DNA from: Methylobacter sp.
GTDB lineage: Bacteria; Pseudomonadota; Gammaproteobacteria; Methylococcales; Methylomonadaceae
DNA: 64,000 nt
Assembly (NCBI GenBank): GCA_026399025.1
Contig: JAPLRU010000099.1
Coordinates: 54,779 to 118,778 of the forward strand
Direction of reading: 5' to 3'
Below are positions 1-8,776 of this stretch, piece after piece. Both the position numbers and the translations under genes were made by a program. The notes beneath the pieces were generated by a model. That model was not told where the DNA came from and did no database searches. It saw only the letters and a list, made by a program, of their open reading frames with translations. How positions within the stretch are numbered: the stretch's first letter is position 1; every line of letters begins with the position of its first letter.

Positions 1-351
1 GATTTTTCGACCCTGGAGGGGTCGCAGTCACAGCTTTTTATCTTTAATAGTTTGAATTTATTTATAATTATTAAAATACCGGACTGTGCGAATAAAACTC
101 TCAGAATAAAACTCTCAGCCGCACAAAACGATGACTGCGACCCTTCCAGGGTCGTGGTTTTTTTTCGTATTAACCGGGGGTGTCGCTACGCTCAACCCCC
201 GGCTAATAGCTGGCAACCCTCCAGGTTGCAAAAAAGGCATTTTGACACTTGTGTATAACGATGAGCGCTCCGGCGTGGGAACGATGCCGCTTTACCGGCT
301 CCGGCGACTATAATACCTCCGCTCGCTCCCTAGCCTCCGCTTAAGCAGCAA
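1..351. repeat. Intergenic region with nested inverted repeats
   Basis: No convincing gene is seen; the short open frames here are crossed by palindromes. A 23-bp arm at 8-30 (core CGACCCTGGAGGGGTCG) is repeated in inverted orientation at 132-154 with one mismatch. A second palindrome at about 172-203 has arms CCGGGGGT and ACCCCCGG around a loop. A third, GCAACC-ctcca-GGTTGC, lies at 213-229. None is followed by a clear T-run. These look like dispersed intergenic repeat elements rather than a terminator. Confidence 0.6.
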
Positions 352-1551
352 TCAATCCATCTCCAGCAAACTCAGCCAATGCGCTACCGGTATTTGACTG
401 GCTGCATTCAGATGGGTTAAGCAGCCGATATTGGCCGTGGCAATTATCTCCGGCTCAGCTAAATACAAATTCTTAAGTTTACGTTCGCGCAATTCGTTCG
501 CTAGTCCAGCTTGCAAGATCGAATAAGTGCCCGCGGAGCCGCAACACAGAGCCGACTCTTGCACCGGCAACACGTCAAAACCTACGCGTTGCAACACCGC
601 TTCCACGCGCCCCTCAAGCTTGAGCGCATTCACCAAGCTGCACGGAGCCTGAAAAGCAACCCGACGCCCCTTAGCCGCCGCGTCTATCGGCAAGGCTTCA
701 ATTATTTGCACCGGGTCGCGGCACAGTTCAGTCACTCTAGCGGCTTTGGCCGAGTATTCAGCATCTTCCCGCAAGATATGGCGATAGTCCCGCAACATTG
801 CGCCGCAACCGCCGGCAGTCGTGATAATCGCCTCAATGCCGGATTCTATAGAGGGCCATAAGGCGTCTATCGTGGTTTTAATATGAGCATGGGTTTGTTC
901 CGCCGCCGTTAAATGATGACTGACCGCGCCGCAACAACCGGCATAAACAGGGACTGCCGAGATCCCATGCCGATCCAGCAAGCGCGCCAAACTGCTGTCA
1001 ATACCGGGCTCCAAAACCGGCTGTACGCAACCGGCTAAAATCAGCATGCGTCTTGAATGACGAACTTGAGGCCAAACACCTGAGGGTTTAGCAAGCGGAA
1101 TATAACGCTGCACAGCGGATGGCAGAAGCGGGCGCAGCGCACGAGCCAACATCAGCATCAACCCGAAACGCCGGGTCGACGGGATAATCCAACGCAAAGC
1201 GCGGCGCAATAAACGTTGCGGCACACTACGCGGAACCCGTTTTGCTATCTCGGCGCGGCCGATGTCCAGCAATTTTGCGTACTGCACGCCCGACGGGCAG
1301 GCGGTCTCGCAGGCCCGGCAGGTTAAACAACGGTCGAGATGCGACTGGGTTTGAGCGGTCACCGGGCTACCCTCAAGCAGGCCTTTGATCTGGTAAATCC
1401 GGCCGCGCGGACCGTCCAGTTCATTACCCAGCAAGGTATAAGTCGGGCAGGCGGCATTGCAAAAACCGCAATGTACGCAGCTACGCAAAATCGCATCGGC
1501 TGCCTTGCCTTCCGACGTTTGCATGAATTCGGCGGGGAGCCATGTTTGCAT
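352..1551 (-). CDS. glcF: Glycolate oxidase iron-sulfur subunit GlcF
   Basis: This is the electron-transfer subunit of the membrane-associated glycolate oxidase (GlcDEF), which oxidises glycolate to glyoxylate and passes electrons to the respiratory chain. Two 4Fe-4S ferredoxin motifs are visible: CVHCGFCNAACP at residues 25-36 and CLTCRACETACP near 75-86. Two cysteine-rich CCG domains follow, with YAGCCGA in the middle and SALCCGSAGTY near the C-terminus. The length, 399 residues, is close to the E. coli protein (about 405). The start codon overlaps the glcE stop by one base (TGATG), which indicates translational coupling in a glcDEF operon. The call is secure; a lactate-oxidising relative is less likely because all three Glc subunits are present. 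Confidence 0.95.
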   Translation of the reverse strand: MQTWLPAEFMQTSEGKAADAILRSCVHCGFCNAACPTYTLLGNELDGPRGRIYQIKGLLEGSPVTAQTQSHLDRCLTCRACETACPSGVQYAKLLDIGRAEIAKRVPRSVPQRLLRRALRWIIPSTRRFGLMLMLARALRPLLPSAVQRYIPLAKPSGVWPQVRHSRRMLILAGCVQPVLEPGIDSSLARLLDRHGISAVPVYAGCCGAVSHHLTAAEQTHAHIKTTIDALWPSIESGIEAIITTAGGCGAMLRDYRHILREDAEYSAKAARVTELCRDPVQIIEALPIDAAAKGRRVAFQAPCSLVNALKLEGRVEAVLQRVGFDVLPVQESALCCGSAGTYSILQAGLANELRERKLKNLYLAEPEIIATANIGCLTHLNAASQIPVAHWLSLLEMD

Positions 1552-2615
1552 CAGAACTGTCCTCCCATTAAACCGGGATTAAAAAGGCCGTCAGGGTCAA
1601 ACGATTGTTTTAAGCTTCGATGCAACGTTAGCAAACCGGTCGGCGGCGAGTCGCCGATAACCGGCCCGGCATCGCGAAATAAATAAGCGTAACCGCCTGC
1701 CTTGCTCGCCATGGTTTGAATATATTCGGCGGATCGATCGGTTTGCCACCAACGCAGACCGCCCTGCCAATCGATAAAAACTTCGTTTTCGGGTATCGGT
1801 AAATCCGCGGCGGGCGGCACCGACAAGCGCCATAACGGCTGATGACGGCGAAAAAAAGGATGGGTTTGTTCGCGCAGACTCAGCCAAAAATTTGCACTCT
1901 GTTCCGCAACGTCGCCGCCGATTTGCGCGGAGGCCGCACTGACCGCCGTTTCCGTGCCTTCCAATCTGACCAAAAGATAACCCTCAAGCCAAGCCAACGC
2001 CGATAACGGCAGCGAACGATGAACAAAGCCGGACATGCGTTTGACGGCATGAACCGACGGACATTCAAACAGTAAAGTTTGTTCGAGTTCCGGCTTGGGC
2101 ATGACTTTAACGCTGATCTCCAATAAAGCGCCTAAAGTGCCGCGCGCACCGACCATAAGCCGCGACACATCGAATCCGGCCACGTTTTTCATGACTTGTC
2201 CGCCGAATTGCAGCCGTTCGCCTTTGCCGTTGAGCATATTCACGCCCAACACATGATCGCGCAAACTACCGGCAAAAGGCCGCCGCGAACCGGAAAAGCC
2301 GCAAGCGACGGCTCCGCCCAAGGTCGCCAAATTTTCGCCCTGGCTAAAATGCTGCGGTTCAGAGGCCAACATTTGCCGATGGTCGGCGAGTAGCGTCTCA
2401 ATTTCGGCCAGCGGCGTACCGGCGCGGGCGCTGATAAACAGTTCGCCGGGCTCGTAATTCAATACGCCTCTGTGACCGGAGAGATTGAGTTCCGCATCCG
2501 CTTTGGCCGACTGCAAAAAGCTTTTACTGCCGCCGCCGACAATCGCCAACGTATGTTTTTTTGCAATAGCCTCTTTTACTTGGTCTTGCAGCGATAAAGA
2601 TAAATCGTGGTTCAT
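1551..2615 (-). CDS. glcE: Glycolate oxidase FAD-binding subunit GlcE
   Basis: This is the second FAD-binding (PCMH-type) subunit of glycolate oxidase. The N-terminal half carries the FAD fold, with LAIVGGGSKSF near residue 24 and LATLGGAVACGFSG near 100. The C-terminus ends FNPGLMGG, the usual FAD-oxidase C-terminal signature. At 354 residues it matches E. coli GlcE (about 350). It lies one base downstream of glcD and overlaps glcF by one base, so the three are one operon. GlcE is shorter and more divergent than GlcD, as is normal for the complex. Confidence 0.94.
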   Translation of the reverse strand: MNHDLSLSLQDQVKEAIAKKHTLAIVGGGSKSFLQSAKADAELNLSGHRGVLNYEPGELFISARAGTPLAEIETLLADHRQMLASEPQHFSQGENLATLGGAVACGFSGSRRPFAGSLRDHVLGVNMLNGKGERLQFGGQVMKNVAGFDVSRLMVGARGTLGALLEISVKVMPKPELEQTLLFECPSVHAVKRMSGFVHRSLPLSALAWLEGYLLVRLEGTETAVSAASAQIGGDVAEQSANFWLSLREQTHPFFRRHQPLWRLSVPPAADLPIPENEVFIDWQGGLRWWQTDRSAEYIQTMASKAGGYAYLFRDAGPVIGDSPPTGLLTLHRSLKQSFDPDGLFNPGLMGGQF

Positions 2616-2616
2616 A

Positions 2617-4086
2617 TTAAAAGCGCTCTAATTCCGGGAACGGCACTTGTCCCCGATGAACATGCATTGCGCCCAGTTCGGCGCAGCGGTGTAAGGTAGG
2701 CACGGCTTTACCGGGGTTCAGCAGTCCTTGCGGATCGAAAGCCGCTTTAACGCGCAGAAACTGGCTTAACTCCGAAGATTTAAATTGCATGCACATGCCG
2801 TCCAGCTTTTCGATGCCGACGCCATGCTCGCCGGTAATCGTGCCGCCGACCGCTACGCAAAGCCGAAGGATGCACGCGCCTAAAGCTTCGGCTTTAGTTA
2901 AATCGCCTTCGCGGTTGGCATCGTACAAAATCAGCGGATGCAAGTTACCGTCGCCGGCATGGAATACGTTGGCGACCGGCAAGCCGAATTGTTCGGACAA
3001 TGCTTCAATGCGCGTCAGCACCTCGGCCAAGCGATGGCGCGGAATAGTGCCGTCCATACAATAATAATCCGGCGATAAACGGCCGACAGCCGGAAATGTG
3101 GCTTTGCGGCTTTTCCAAAACAACGCGCGTTCGGCTTCGTCTGTTGCGATACGCACTTCAAAAGCGCCGGATTCGAGCATGATTTGCCGCACCCGCTGGA
3201 GTTCTTCGGGCACTTCAACGCGGGCGCCGTCAACCTCGCACAACAAAATAGCGGCCGCGTGTTTCGGGTAACCGACGTGAACGAAATCTTCAGCGGCCCG
3301 GATCGCGAGTTTATCCATCATTTCCAGTCCTGCCGGAATAATGCCCGCGGCAATCACGTTGCCGACCGCCGCGCCCGCTTTGGCGACATCGTCAAAGGCG
3401 GCCACCATGACTTGCGCGCATTCCGGACAGGGCAGCAAACGCACGGTGATTTCCACAATCACGCCCAATAAGCCTTCCGAACCGCACAACAACGCCAACA
3501 CATCGTAGCCCGGCGCATCCAAGGTTTTACCGCCGATGTCCAGCAGTTCGCCTTCAATCGTAAGCATCTTCAAACCCAGCACATTATGCACGGTGAGGCC
3601 GTATTTCAGGCAATGCACGCCGCCGGAGTTTTCGGCGACATTGCCGCCGATAGAACAGGCGATTTGCGAGGACGGATCGGGCGCGTAATACAGCCCTAAA
3701 GGTCGGGTCGCTTCGGATAAAGCCAGATTACGGACGCCCGGTTCAACCCGCGCGCAAAAATTCGGCGCATCGATTTCCAGGATGCGGTTAAGCTTGGTTA
3801 ACACCAGAAGAACCCCGGCATGGTCCGGCAAAGCGCCGCCGGAAAGTCCGGTTCCGGCGCCGCGAGGTACAACCGGCACCTGTAATTCATCGCAAATACG
3901 CAGCACCGCTTGCACTTGCTCGACAGTTTCCGGCAAGCAAACCACAGCGGGCAGTTGGCGGTAAGCGGACAGGCCGTCGCATTCATAAGGACGCAAGGCT
4001 TCCTCATCATGCAATAAGGCGTGTTTCGACAGCACTTTGCCGAGGCGGGTCATTAAGGCGGCGCAGGTGGTTTTAGATAAGGACAT
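2617..4086 (-). CDS. glcD: Glycolate oxidase catalytic subunit GlcD
   Basis: This is the FAD-linked catalytic subunit that oxidises glycolate (2-phosphoglycolate salvage or external glycolate) to glyoxylate. The PCMH FAD-binding segment shows VPRGAGTGLSGGALP near residue 75 and SIGGNVAENSGG near 145. The FAD-oxidase C-terminal domain shows HAGDGNLHP near 375, TGEHGVG near 420 and a terminal FDPQGLLNPGK. At 489 residues it is close to E. coli GlcD (499). It is the first gene of a tight glcDEF operon. A CO2-fixing or serine-cycle host would need it to dispose of phosphoglycolate-derived glycolate, but that link is inference. Confidence 0.95.
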   Translation of the reverse strand: MSLSKTTCAALMTRLGKVLSKHALLHDEEALRPYECDGLSAYRQLPAVVCLPETVEQVQAVLRICDELQVPVVPRGAGTGLSGGALPDHAGVLLVLTKLNRILEIDAPNFCARVEPGVRNLALSEATRPLGLYYAPDPSSQIACSIGGNVAENSGGVHCLKYGLTVHNVLGLKMLTIEGELLDIGGKTLDAPGYDVLALLCGSEGLLGVIVEITVRLLPCPECAQVMVAAFDDVAKAGAAVGNVIAAGIIPAGLEMMDKLAIRAAEDFVHVGYPKHAAAILLCEVDGARVEVPEELQRVRQIMLESGAFEVRIATDEAERALFWKSRKATFPAVGRLSPDYYCMDGTIPRHRLAEVLTRIEALSEQFGLPVANVFHAGDGNLHPLILYDANREGDLTKAEALGACILRLCVAVGGTITGEHGVGIEKLDGMCMQFKSSELSQFLRVKAAFDPQGLLNPGKAVPTLHRCAELGAMHVHRGQVPFPELERF

Positions 4087-4298
4087 GATTTTGCAAAATA
4101 AACTTTAGGATTTAGGTGATTTGCAGGAAAGAATAGTTAAGGGTTAAGCATTTTTACTCACCACGAAGGCACGAAGATACACGAAGTTTTATGTTTTTCT
4201 TTGTTCTCGTTCCCAGGCTACGGCGTCACGGCCGCTCCTACTCTATGTTTGCCGGATTCATTGAGTATTTTATCGATTGCGCGTTGCCTAAGCTTAAC
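4087..4298. repeat. Intergenic gap with a CACGAAG-repeat half element
   Basis: Between glcD and the transporter there is a single-arm copy (4157-4186) of the CACCACGAAGGCACGAAG repeat. The same repeat forms a perfect 20-bp inverted pair at 6482-6540. No gene or clear promoter is seen. It may carry the glcD promoter, but I could not identify -35/-10 boxes. Confidence 0.5.
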
Positions 4299-5591
4299 TC
4301 AGCGAGTCGCCCGGAACTTAACCAACACAATAACCGCCGCAATGATCAACCACGCCGCCAGCATATAAAGCGCATTAGTAAAACTACCGGTTTCGGTTTT
4401 TATCCAGGCCACCCACACCGGGCTTAAATAGCCTGCCAGATTACCGCAGGCATTAATCAAGGCAATGCCTCCGGCTGCCGCGGTACCGCTTAAAAAAGCG
4501 GTCGGCAAAGACCAAAATACCGGCAATGCCGACAAAATGCCCAAAGCGGCCAAGGCAAGCCCCGCCAGCGCCCATACTAAATTATCATGATAAACAGCGC
4601 TCAACACCAGCCCCACGCTTCCCGCTAAAGCACTTAACGCAATATGCCAAGCGCGTTCGTTAAATCGGTCTGAGCAATGTCCAATCAAGATCATGCCGAT
4701 TGCGGCCACGACATAAGGAATTGCGGTCAGCAAGCCGGTATGCAAAAGACTTTGCCGGCCCAGTTCGCTAACAATTTGCGGCAGCCAAAAAGAAGTGCCG
4801 TACAGGCCCATGACAATGGAAAAATACACCAGACTCAATAACCAAACTTTAGCATTGCCTAGGGCTTTGCCAAAACCGGTCAGATGGCCCAATTGTTCTT
4901 TTCGCTCGGCCTCGGCATATAACTGCGCCAGCAACCAGCGCCGTTGTTCGGCGCTTAACCACGCCGCCTCCGCCGGGCCGTTTTCCAGCCACAGCGCAAC
5001 AACGATGCCCAGCATCACCGCAGGCAGGGCTTCGATTAAAAACAGCCATTGCCAACCGGCTAATGCCGCAGCCCCGTCCAGGTAAGTCATAATAACCCCG
5101 GACAACGGACCGCCGATAATACCCGCTAAGGCCACCGAGGTCATAAAAGTAGCCGTGGCTTTAGCGCGGCGGGGCGCCGGATACCAATAAGTCAAATATA
5201 AAATAATGCCGGGGAAAAAACCGGCTTCGCCTACGCCTAATAAAAAGCGCAACAGATAAAATTGCATCGGCGTACTGACAAAAACCATTGCCCCCGACAA
5301 TAAGCCCCAAAGGATCATAATGCGGGCAATCCAGAGCTTCGCGCCCACGCGTTGCAAAATCAGGTTGCTGGGAATTTCAAACAGAAAATAACCGATAAAG
5401 AAAATACCGGCGCCCAAGCCGTAAACGCCGTCGCTAAAGCCTAATTGCACCGACATGGTCAGCTTGGCGAAACCTATGTTGACCCGATCAAGGTAAGCGA
5501 TGATGAAAAGACAGATTAGAAAAGGCAGCAACCGGCGGTTGAGTTTGCGATAAACTTGTAACGCTAAAGGCGAGTTCTGAGCGACGGGCAT
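4299..5591 (-). CDS. MFS transporter, anion:cation symporter (ACS) type
   Basis: This is a 12-TM major facilitator superfamily carrier of the ACS (NarK-unlike, tartrate/phthalate/galactonate) family. The family signature YLDRVNIGFAKLTM lies at the end of TM1, followed by GAGIFFIGYFLFEIPSN in TM2 and GVGEAGFFPGIILYLTYW in TM4. The predicted protein is 430 residues from the ATG at 5591. An upstream in-frame ATG at 5642 adds a poorly hydrophilic leader containing a TATACT box, so I prefer the inner start. It lies downstream in the same direction as, but 212 bp from, glcD. Uptake of a small carboxylate such as glycolate or a sugar acid is plausible but not shown by sequence. Confidence 0.8.
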   Translation of the reverse strand: MPVAQNSPLALQVYRKLNRRLLPFLICLFIIAYLDRVNIGFAKLTMSVQLGFSDGVYGLGAGIFFIGYFLFEIPSNLILQRVGAKLWIARIMILWGLLSGAMVFVSTPMQFYLLRFLLGVGEAGFFPGIILYLTYWYPAPRRAKATATFMTSVALAGIIGGPLSGVIMTYLDGAAALAGWQWLFLIEALPAVMLGIVVALWLENGPAEAAWLSAEQRRWLLAQLYAEAERKEQLGHLTGFGKALGNAKVWLLSLVYFSIVMGLYGTSFWLPQIVSELGRQSLLHTGLLTAIPYVVAAIGMILIGHCSDRFNERAWHIALSALAGSVGLVLSAVYHDNLVWALAGLALAALGILSALPVFWSLPTAFLSGTAAAGGIALINACGNLAGYLSPVWVAWIKTETGSFTNALYMLAAWLIIAAVIVLVKFRATR

Positions 5592-5728
5592 GGACGGATA
5601 AACTGATAAAAGAAGGCGTGTCGCGAAGTATAGGCGATTCATCCAAGTACAGCTATCAAAGGCAATCTTTCCATTTTTCTAAATACTGAGCGGTACCATT
5701 TAACGTTTACAATTTTTGTTGAGGATTT

Positions 5729-6445
5729 ATGAGCAATGCAATCACAGAAGTAGGCGAGTTTTTTAATGCCTGGGCGATTTACCGTAAAGTGCTGGCGAAT
5801 AATTACATGCACCACCAAGCAATTTATCGGGCAGTTGAGAACTTGCTGGCCGAACATTGGGGAAATCGGCCGTTTAAATTACTCGATCTAGGCTGCGGCG
5901 ACGGCAGTTTTCTTGCTCAAGCCCTGCAAGGCAAAGCCATACAACACTATACCGGCTTCGACCTTTCCGATCCGGCCTTGGCGCTTGCGGCCGAAAACAT
6001 GGCGCCGCTGGGGTGCAGCACTGAACTGATGAATATCGATTTCATGGCGGGCTTGGCGCAAACCACGGAACGCTTCGATATTATTTTTACCAGCTATGCC
6101 CTGCATCATTTAACTCAGGCGGAAAAAGCCGAATTCTTTCGTTTGGCGCAGGATGCGTTGACTGAAAACGGCATGTTGCTGGTCATCGACACTTTCCGCG
6201 AGCCCGATGAGACCTTGCCCGTCTATTTGGATAATTATTGCCAATGGATTCGCGAACAATGGTTACACTGCGATGAACTGGAATTGACCGCTATTTTTCA
6301 GCATATCCGTAATAACGATTTTCCCGAAACCGCGGCTATTTTATCTGCCATGGCGGAAGCGGCGGATTTTGACCCGGCAGAGGGTGTCTATCATGTGCCT
6401 TGGCATCAGTTTCTGCGCTTTAACAAAAAAGCCGTGGTTGGCTGA
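5729..6445 (+). CDS. Class I SAM-dependent methyltransferase, substrate unknown
   Basis: This is a cytoplasmic Rossmann-fold methyltransferase of 238 residues. Motif I, LLDLGCGDGSF, lies at about residues 50-60 and binds S-adenosylmethionine. An acidic residue follows in YTGFDLSD (motif II), and FDIIFTSYALHHL near 115 is motif IV. The ATG follows GAGGATTT, a usable ribosome-binding site. The gene stands alone, divergent from the MFS gene and followed by repeats. The C-terminal third (helical, with DFPETAAILSAMAEAA) is unlike the ubiquinone or cyclopropane enzymes I know. The substrate cannot be assigned. Confidence 0.75.
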   Translation: MSNAITEVGEFFNAWAIYRKVLANNYMHHQAIYRAVENLLAEHWGNRPFKLLDLGCGDGSFLAQALQGKAIQHYTGFDLSDPALALAAENMAPLGCSTELMNIDFMAGLAQTTERFDIIFTSYALHHLTQAEKAEFFRLAQDALTENGMLLVIDTFREPDETLPVYLDNYCQWIREQWLHCDELELTAIFQHIRNNDFPETAAILSAMAEAADFDPAEGVYHVPWHQFLRFNKKAVVG

Positions 6446-6481
6446 CTTAAGCAGTCGTTCAAAAGTCTTTAAAACTCTTTA

Positions 6482-6540
6482 TTCACCACGAAGACACGAA
6501 GAGCACGAAGAACAACAGAACTTCGTGTCTTCGTGGTGAA
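6482..6540. repeat. Perfect 20-bp inverted repeat (CACGAAG element)
   Basis: TTCACCACGAAGACACGAAG at 6482-6501 is matched exactly by its reverse complement at 6521-6540 across a 19-bp loop that contains another CACGAAG. A single-arm copy occurs at 4157-4186. This is a mobile-looking intergenic repeat that could also act as a hairpin between the methyltransferase and nspC. There is a T-run (ctttttg) just after it on the plus strand, so it may terminate the methyltransferase transcript. Confidence 0.75.
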
Positions 6541-6558
6541 CTTTTTGTAACTATTCAG

Positions 6559-6636
6559 TCCCCCTCTTTGAAAAAGAGGGGTTAGGGGAGATTTTTTAAA
6601 TAAATCCCCCTCGATCCCCCTTTTTCAAAGGGGGAG
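6559..6636. repeat. TCCCCCTCTTTGAAAAAGAGGGG imperfect inverted-repeat element
   Basis: This is a compound palindrome: CCCCCTCTTTGAAAAAGAGGGG is followed by TTAGGGGAGATTTTTT, then AATCCCCCTCGATCCCCC and TTTTTCAAAGGGGGAGG. Each half can fold on itself and the two halves are reverse complements of one another. It resembles a dispersed repeat seen in many bacterial genomes and directly abuts the CACGAAG element. No coding function is seen. Confidence 0.75.
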
Positions 6637-6694
6637 GTGAATACTTACAATTTTTTTAACCTCTAAGAACACATGAAAGTTTACACACTGAGCC

Positions 6695-7855
6695 TTAATC
6701 GGCCAGCCATTGCCGCCGGTAATCCTGATAATCGTAATGTTTCAACTTTTTCAGCCGCAACGCATTACTCAGGTAGATATCCGGCAAATTGTAGCCGTTA
6801 AACCGGTTCGCCTTAATCAGGGTATAAGCGCCGACATTGTTAAAAACGACTTTATCCCCAATGGACAATGGCTGTTTAAAGCGGTACGCGCCGAATACAT
6901 CACCGGCCAAGCAAGTGCAACCGGCCAAGATAGCGCTATAGCGGCCGGCGGGATCATGCTCGTGCAATTCAGGTTGACGCTGATATTCAAACACTTCGGG
7001 ATTATGGTTAATCGAAGTATCCAGGATAACGACGGTTTCGCCGTCGCTGACAAAACGATCCAGCACCGTCGCCACTAAATACCCGGCCCGGCCTACGACG
7101 GCTTTGCCCGGTTCAATATAAACCTCTATGCCGTAATCATGAGTCAACCGAGTCACCCGCTCAACAAACGGGCGATAGTCGTCGATTTGCCCGAACAAAT
7201 AGCCGCCGCCGATATTCAACCATTCAAGTTCGGCCAAGCCTACCGTTCCTAAATGCCGTTCAAGTTTGTCGATGGTTTCAATCAGCGGCGTGAAATCGGT
7301 GGCTGAAAATACGTTATGAACATGCAGGCCCTGAATACGATCCAGACGAACCGACCGGCTCAATTCGTCAATGTCTATACCCAATTTCGAATGCGGCCGA
7401 CAAGGATCGAAGCGCTCATCATCGACAAAAGACAATTTGGGATTAACCCTTAAGCCGATGGAAGTCTGCGCCTCCGCTATTTCGGCATAGCGTTGATACT
7501 GGCTTAAGGAATTAAAACTGATATGCGAACACAGCGAACTTAACGCGTCCAGTTCGTCAGGCCTGATACCGGGCGTGGTCAAGTGAATGCCGCCCTGTTC
7601 CGCCCCGCTCTGCCGGATCATTTCATCGGCCAAGCGCGCTTCAAATAAAGAACTGACCGAAAAACCGTCAACAAAAGGTGTCGCCATCTCGATGATCGTG
7701 GAAAAAGGCAAGGCTTTAAGCGAATATAAAACCTTGCAGCCGCATTGCGCTCTTAGTTCGGCTAATGTTGCCAAAGTTTTAATCAGCTCCGGTTCATCCA
7801 AAACGAAGGCCGGTGAGGAATAAACGCTGTCTTTCAAAACCTGATAATCCATCAT
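6695..7855 (-). CDS. nspC: Carboxynorspermidine decarboxylase NspC
   Basis: This is a PLP-dependent alanine racemase-fold decarboxylase that converts carboxy(nor)spermidine to (nor)spermidine. The PLP lysine is K47 in VLYSLKALPF. HVHNVFSATDF, WLNIGGGYLF and VYIEPGKAV are the phosphate-binding and active-site loops. AGCTCLAGDVFG near residue 310 carries the second-subunit Cys/Asp pair. At 386 residues it matches NspC (about 377) rather than the longer LysA. It overlaps the upstream cyclo-ligase gene by 4 bp (ATGA), so both are co-transcribed. Its usual partner, carboxynorspermidine dehydrogenase, is not in this window. Two adjacent ATG codons are possible starts (7855 or 7852). Confidence 0.9.
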   Translation of the reverse strand: MMDYQVLKDSVYSSPAFVLDEPELIKTLATLAELRAQCGCKVLYSLKALPFSTIIEMATPFVDGFSVSSLFEARLADEMIRQSGAEQGGIHLTTPGIRPDELDALSSLCSHISFNSLSQYQRYAEIAEAQTSIGLRVNPKLSFVDDERFDPCRPHSKLGIDIDELSRSVRLDRIQGLHVHNVFSATDFTPLIETIDKLERHLGTVGLAELEWLNIGGGYLFGQIDDYRPFVERVTRLTHDYGIEVYIEPGKAVVGRAGYLVATVLDRFVSDGETVVILDTSINHNPEVFEYQRQPELHEHDPAGRYSAILAGCTCLAGDVFGAYRFKQPLSIGDKVVFNNVGAYTLIKANRFNGYNLPDIYLSNALRLKKLKHYDYQDYRRQWLAD

Positions 7856-8451
7856 TGCCGTCCTATACCGGTATAAATTGTTGTTTCGGTGATGACTAGA
7901 TCCATCGGCACATCATGAACCTCCATCGCGATTTGTTCGATTAACTGCGCTTCAAAACAAATACCGATCAATGCGGCATCGCTTCTGATGTTTTTCAGTA
8001 AGCGATCGTAATAACCCGCGCCGTTGCCCAAGCGTCCGCCTTTTCGATCAAAGGCCACGCCCGGCACGATGATGCAATCGAGCTGTTCCGGAGCGATTTC
8101 TTTTCCCGGCTCGCCCCAGCGATGTTTAGGCGGCTCTAAAATTCCCCAGGTTCCCGGCATGAGTTCGGAAAAGTCTTGCAAGCGCCATAAACCCAAGCGC
8201 TTATGTCCTTGCTCGTCTTGAGTGCAATAAGGAACGACGATGCGCTTGCCGCTTGCCAGTTCGCTTAATAGTACCGCTTGGGTTCCGACTTCGGAACGGC
8301 AATGGCTATACCACATCACGGTTTCGGCTTGCCGATAAGCCGGCTGCGCTATGCATTGAGCGCAAATAATGCGGCTCAGCGCCTCCTTATCGGCTTGCCG
8401 ATTGCGTGCATCGTAGGCTGTGCGGCGTTGCCGGTTTTTCAGGTCATTCAT
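7852..8451 (-). CDS. 5-formyltetrahydrofolate cyclo-ligase
   Basis: This ATP-dependent enzyme converts 5-formyl-THF to 5,10-methenyl-THF and so recycles the storage form of folate one-carbon units. The nucleotide/folate site GGRLGNGAGYYDRLL lies near residues 137-151, and PGVAFDRKG just before it is typical of the YgfA/Fau family. MWYSHCRSEVGT near 45-56 matches the family's substrate loop. The length is 199 residues (family about 180-200). It is the first gene of a two-gene unit with nspC. In many gammaproteobacteria the 6S RNA gene precedes it; I did not find a recognisable one here. Confidence 0.92.
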   Translation of the reverse strand: MNDLKNRQRRTAYDARNRQADKEALSRIICAQCIAQPAYRQAETVMWYSHCRSEVGTQAVLLSELASGKRIVVPYCTQDEQGHKRLGLWRLQDFSELMPGTWGILEPPKHRWGEPGKEIAPEQLDCIIVPGVAFDRKGGRLGNGAGYYDRLLKNIRSDAALIGICFEAQLIEQIAMEVHDVPMDLVITETTIYTGIGRQ

Positions 8452-8776
8452 CGGTTAACCAAGGTCTGTTGCAAATTTAGATAATACGCGGATTTATCGT
8501 TGATTTGAAACTCAAAAAGCCGATAAGCGGAATAAACTGAGCGCTTAAAAATAAATTATTTAAGGTCTTTTTTAAACTCAATTTTGCCTCGAAACCGGCT
8601 GATTATTGTTATTTAAAAATTACGTCACTATAATTGCCGTCCTTTATTTAGCAATATGTATTCCAGTCTTTAGGGGCTGACACAGAAAACAAATGTTACG
8701 AAGCGGTAACGCTTGCTAATCCTTATAGCATCATTCCGGATTGCTATTTTTTACACTCAATTAACAGGGGACATAA
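8452..8776. other. Divergent intergenic region, no gene recognised
   Basis: These 325 bp separate the cyclo-ligase (-) from the flavin reductase (+) and are AT-rich. I looked for a 6S RNA, expected in this position in some relatives, and saw no closing stem or conserved bubble. A short palindrome, GTTAC-gaagcg-GTAAC, lies at 8695-8710 and could be an operator. Promoters for both genes must lie here, but no strong consensus is visible. Confidence 0.4.

Noticed and set aside
52-313. Two overlapping small open reading frames on the plus strand
   Set aside because: They run through three palindromic repeats, lack ribosome-binding sites and have no recognisable protein pattern.
8452-8776. Possible 6S RNA upstream of the 5-formyl-THF cyclo-ligase
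   Set aside because: Position fits E. coli synteny, but I found no closing stem, central bubble or conserved CR elements on either strand.
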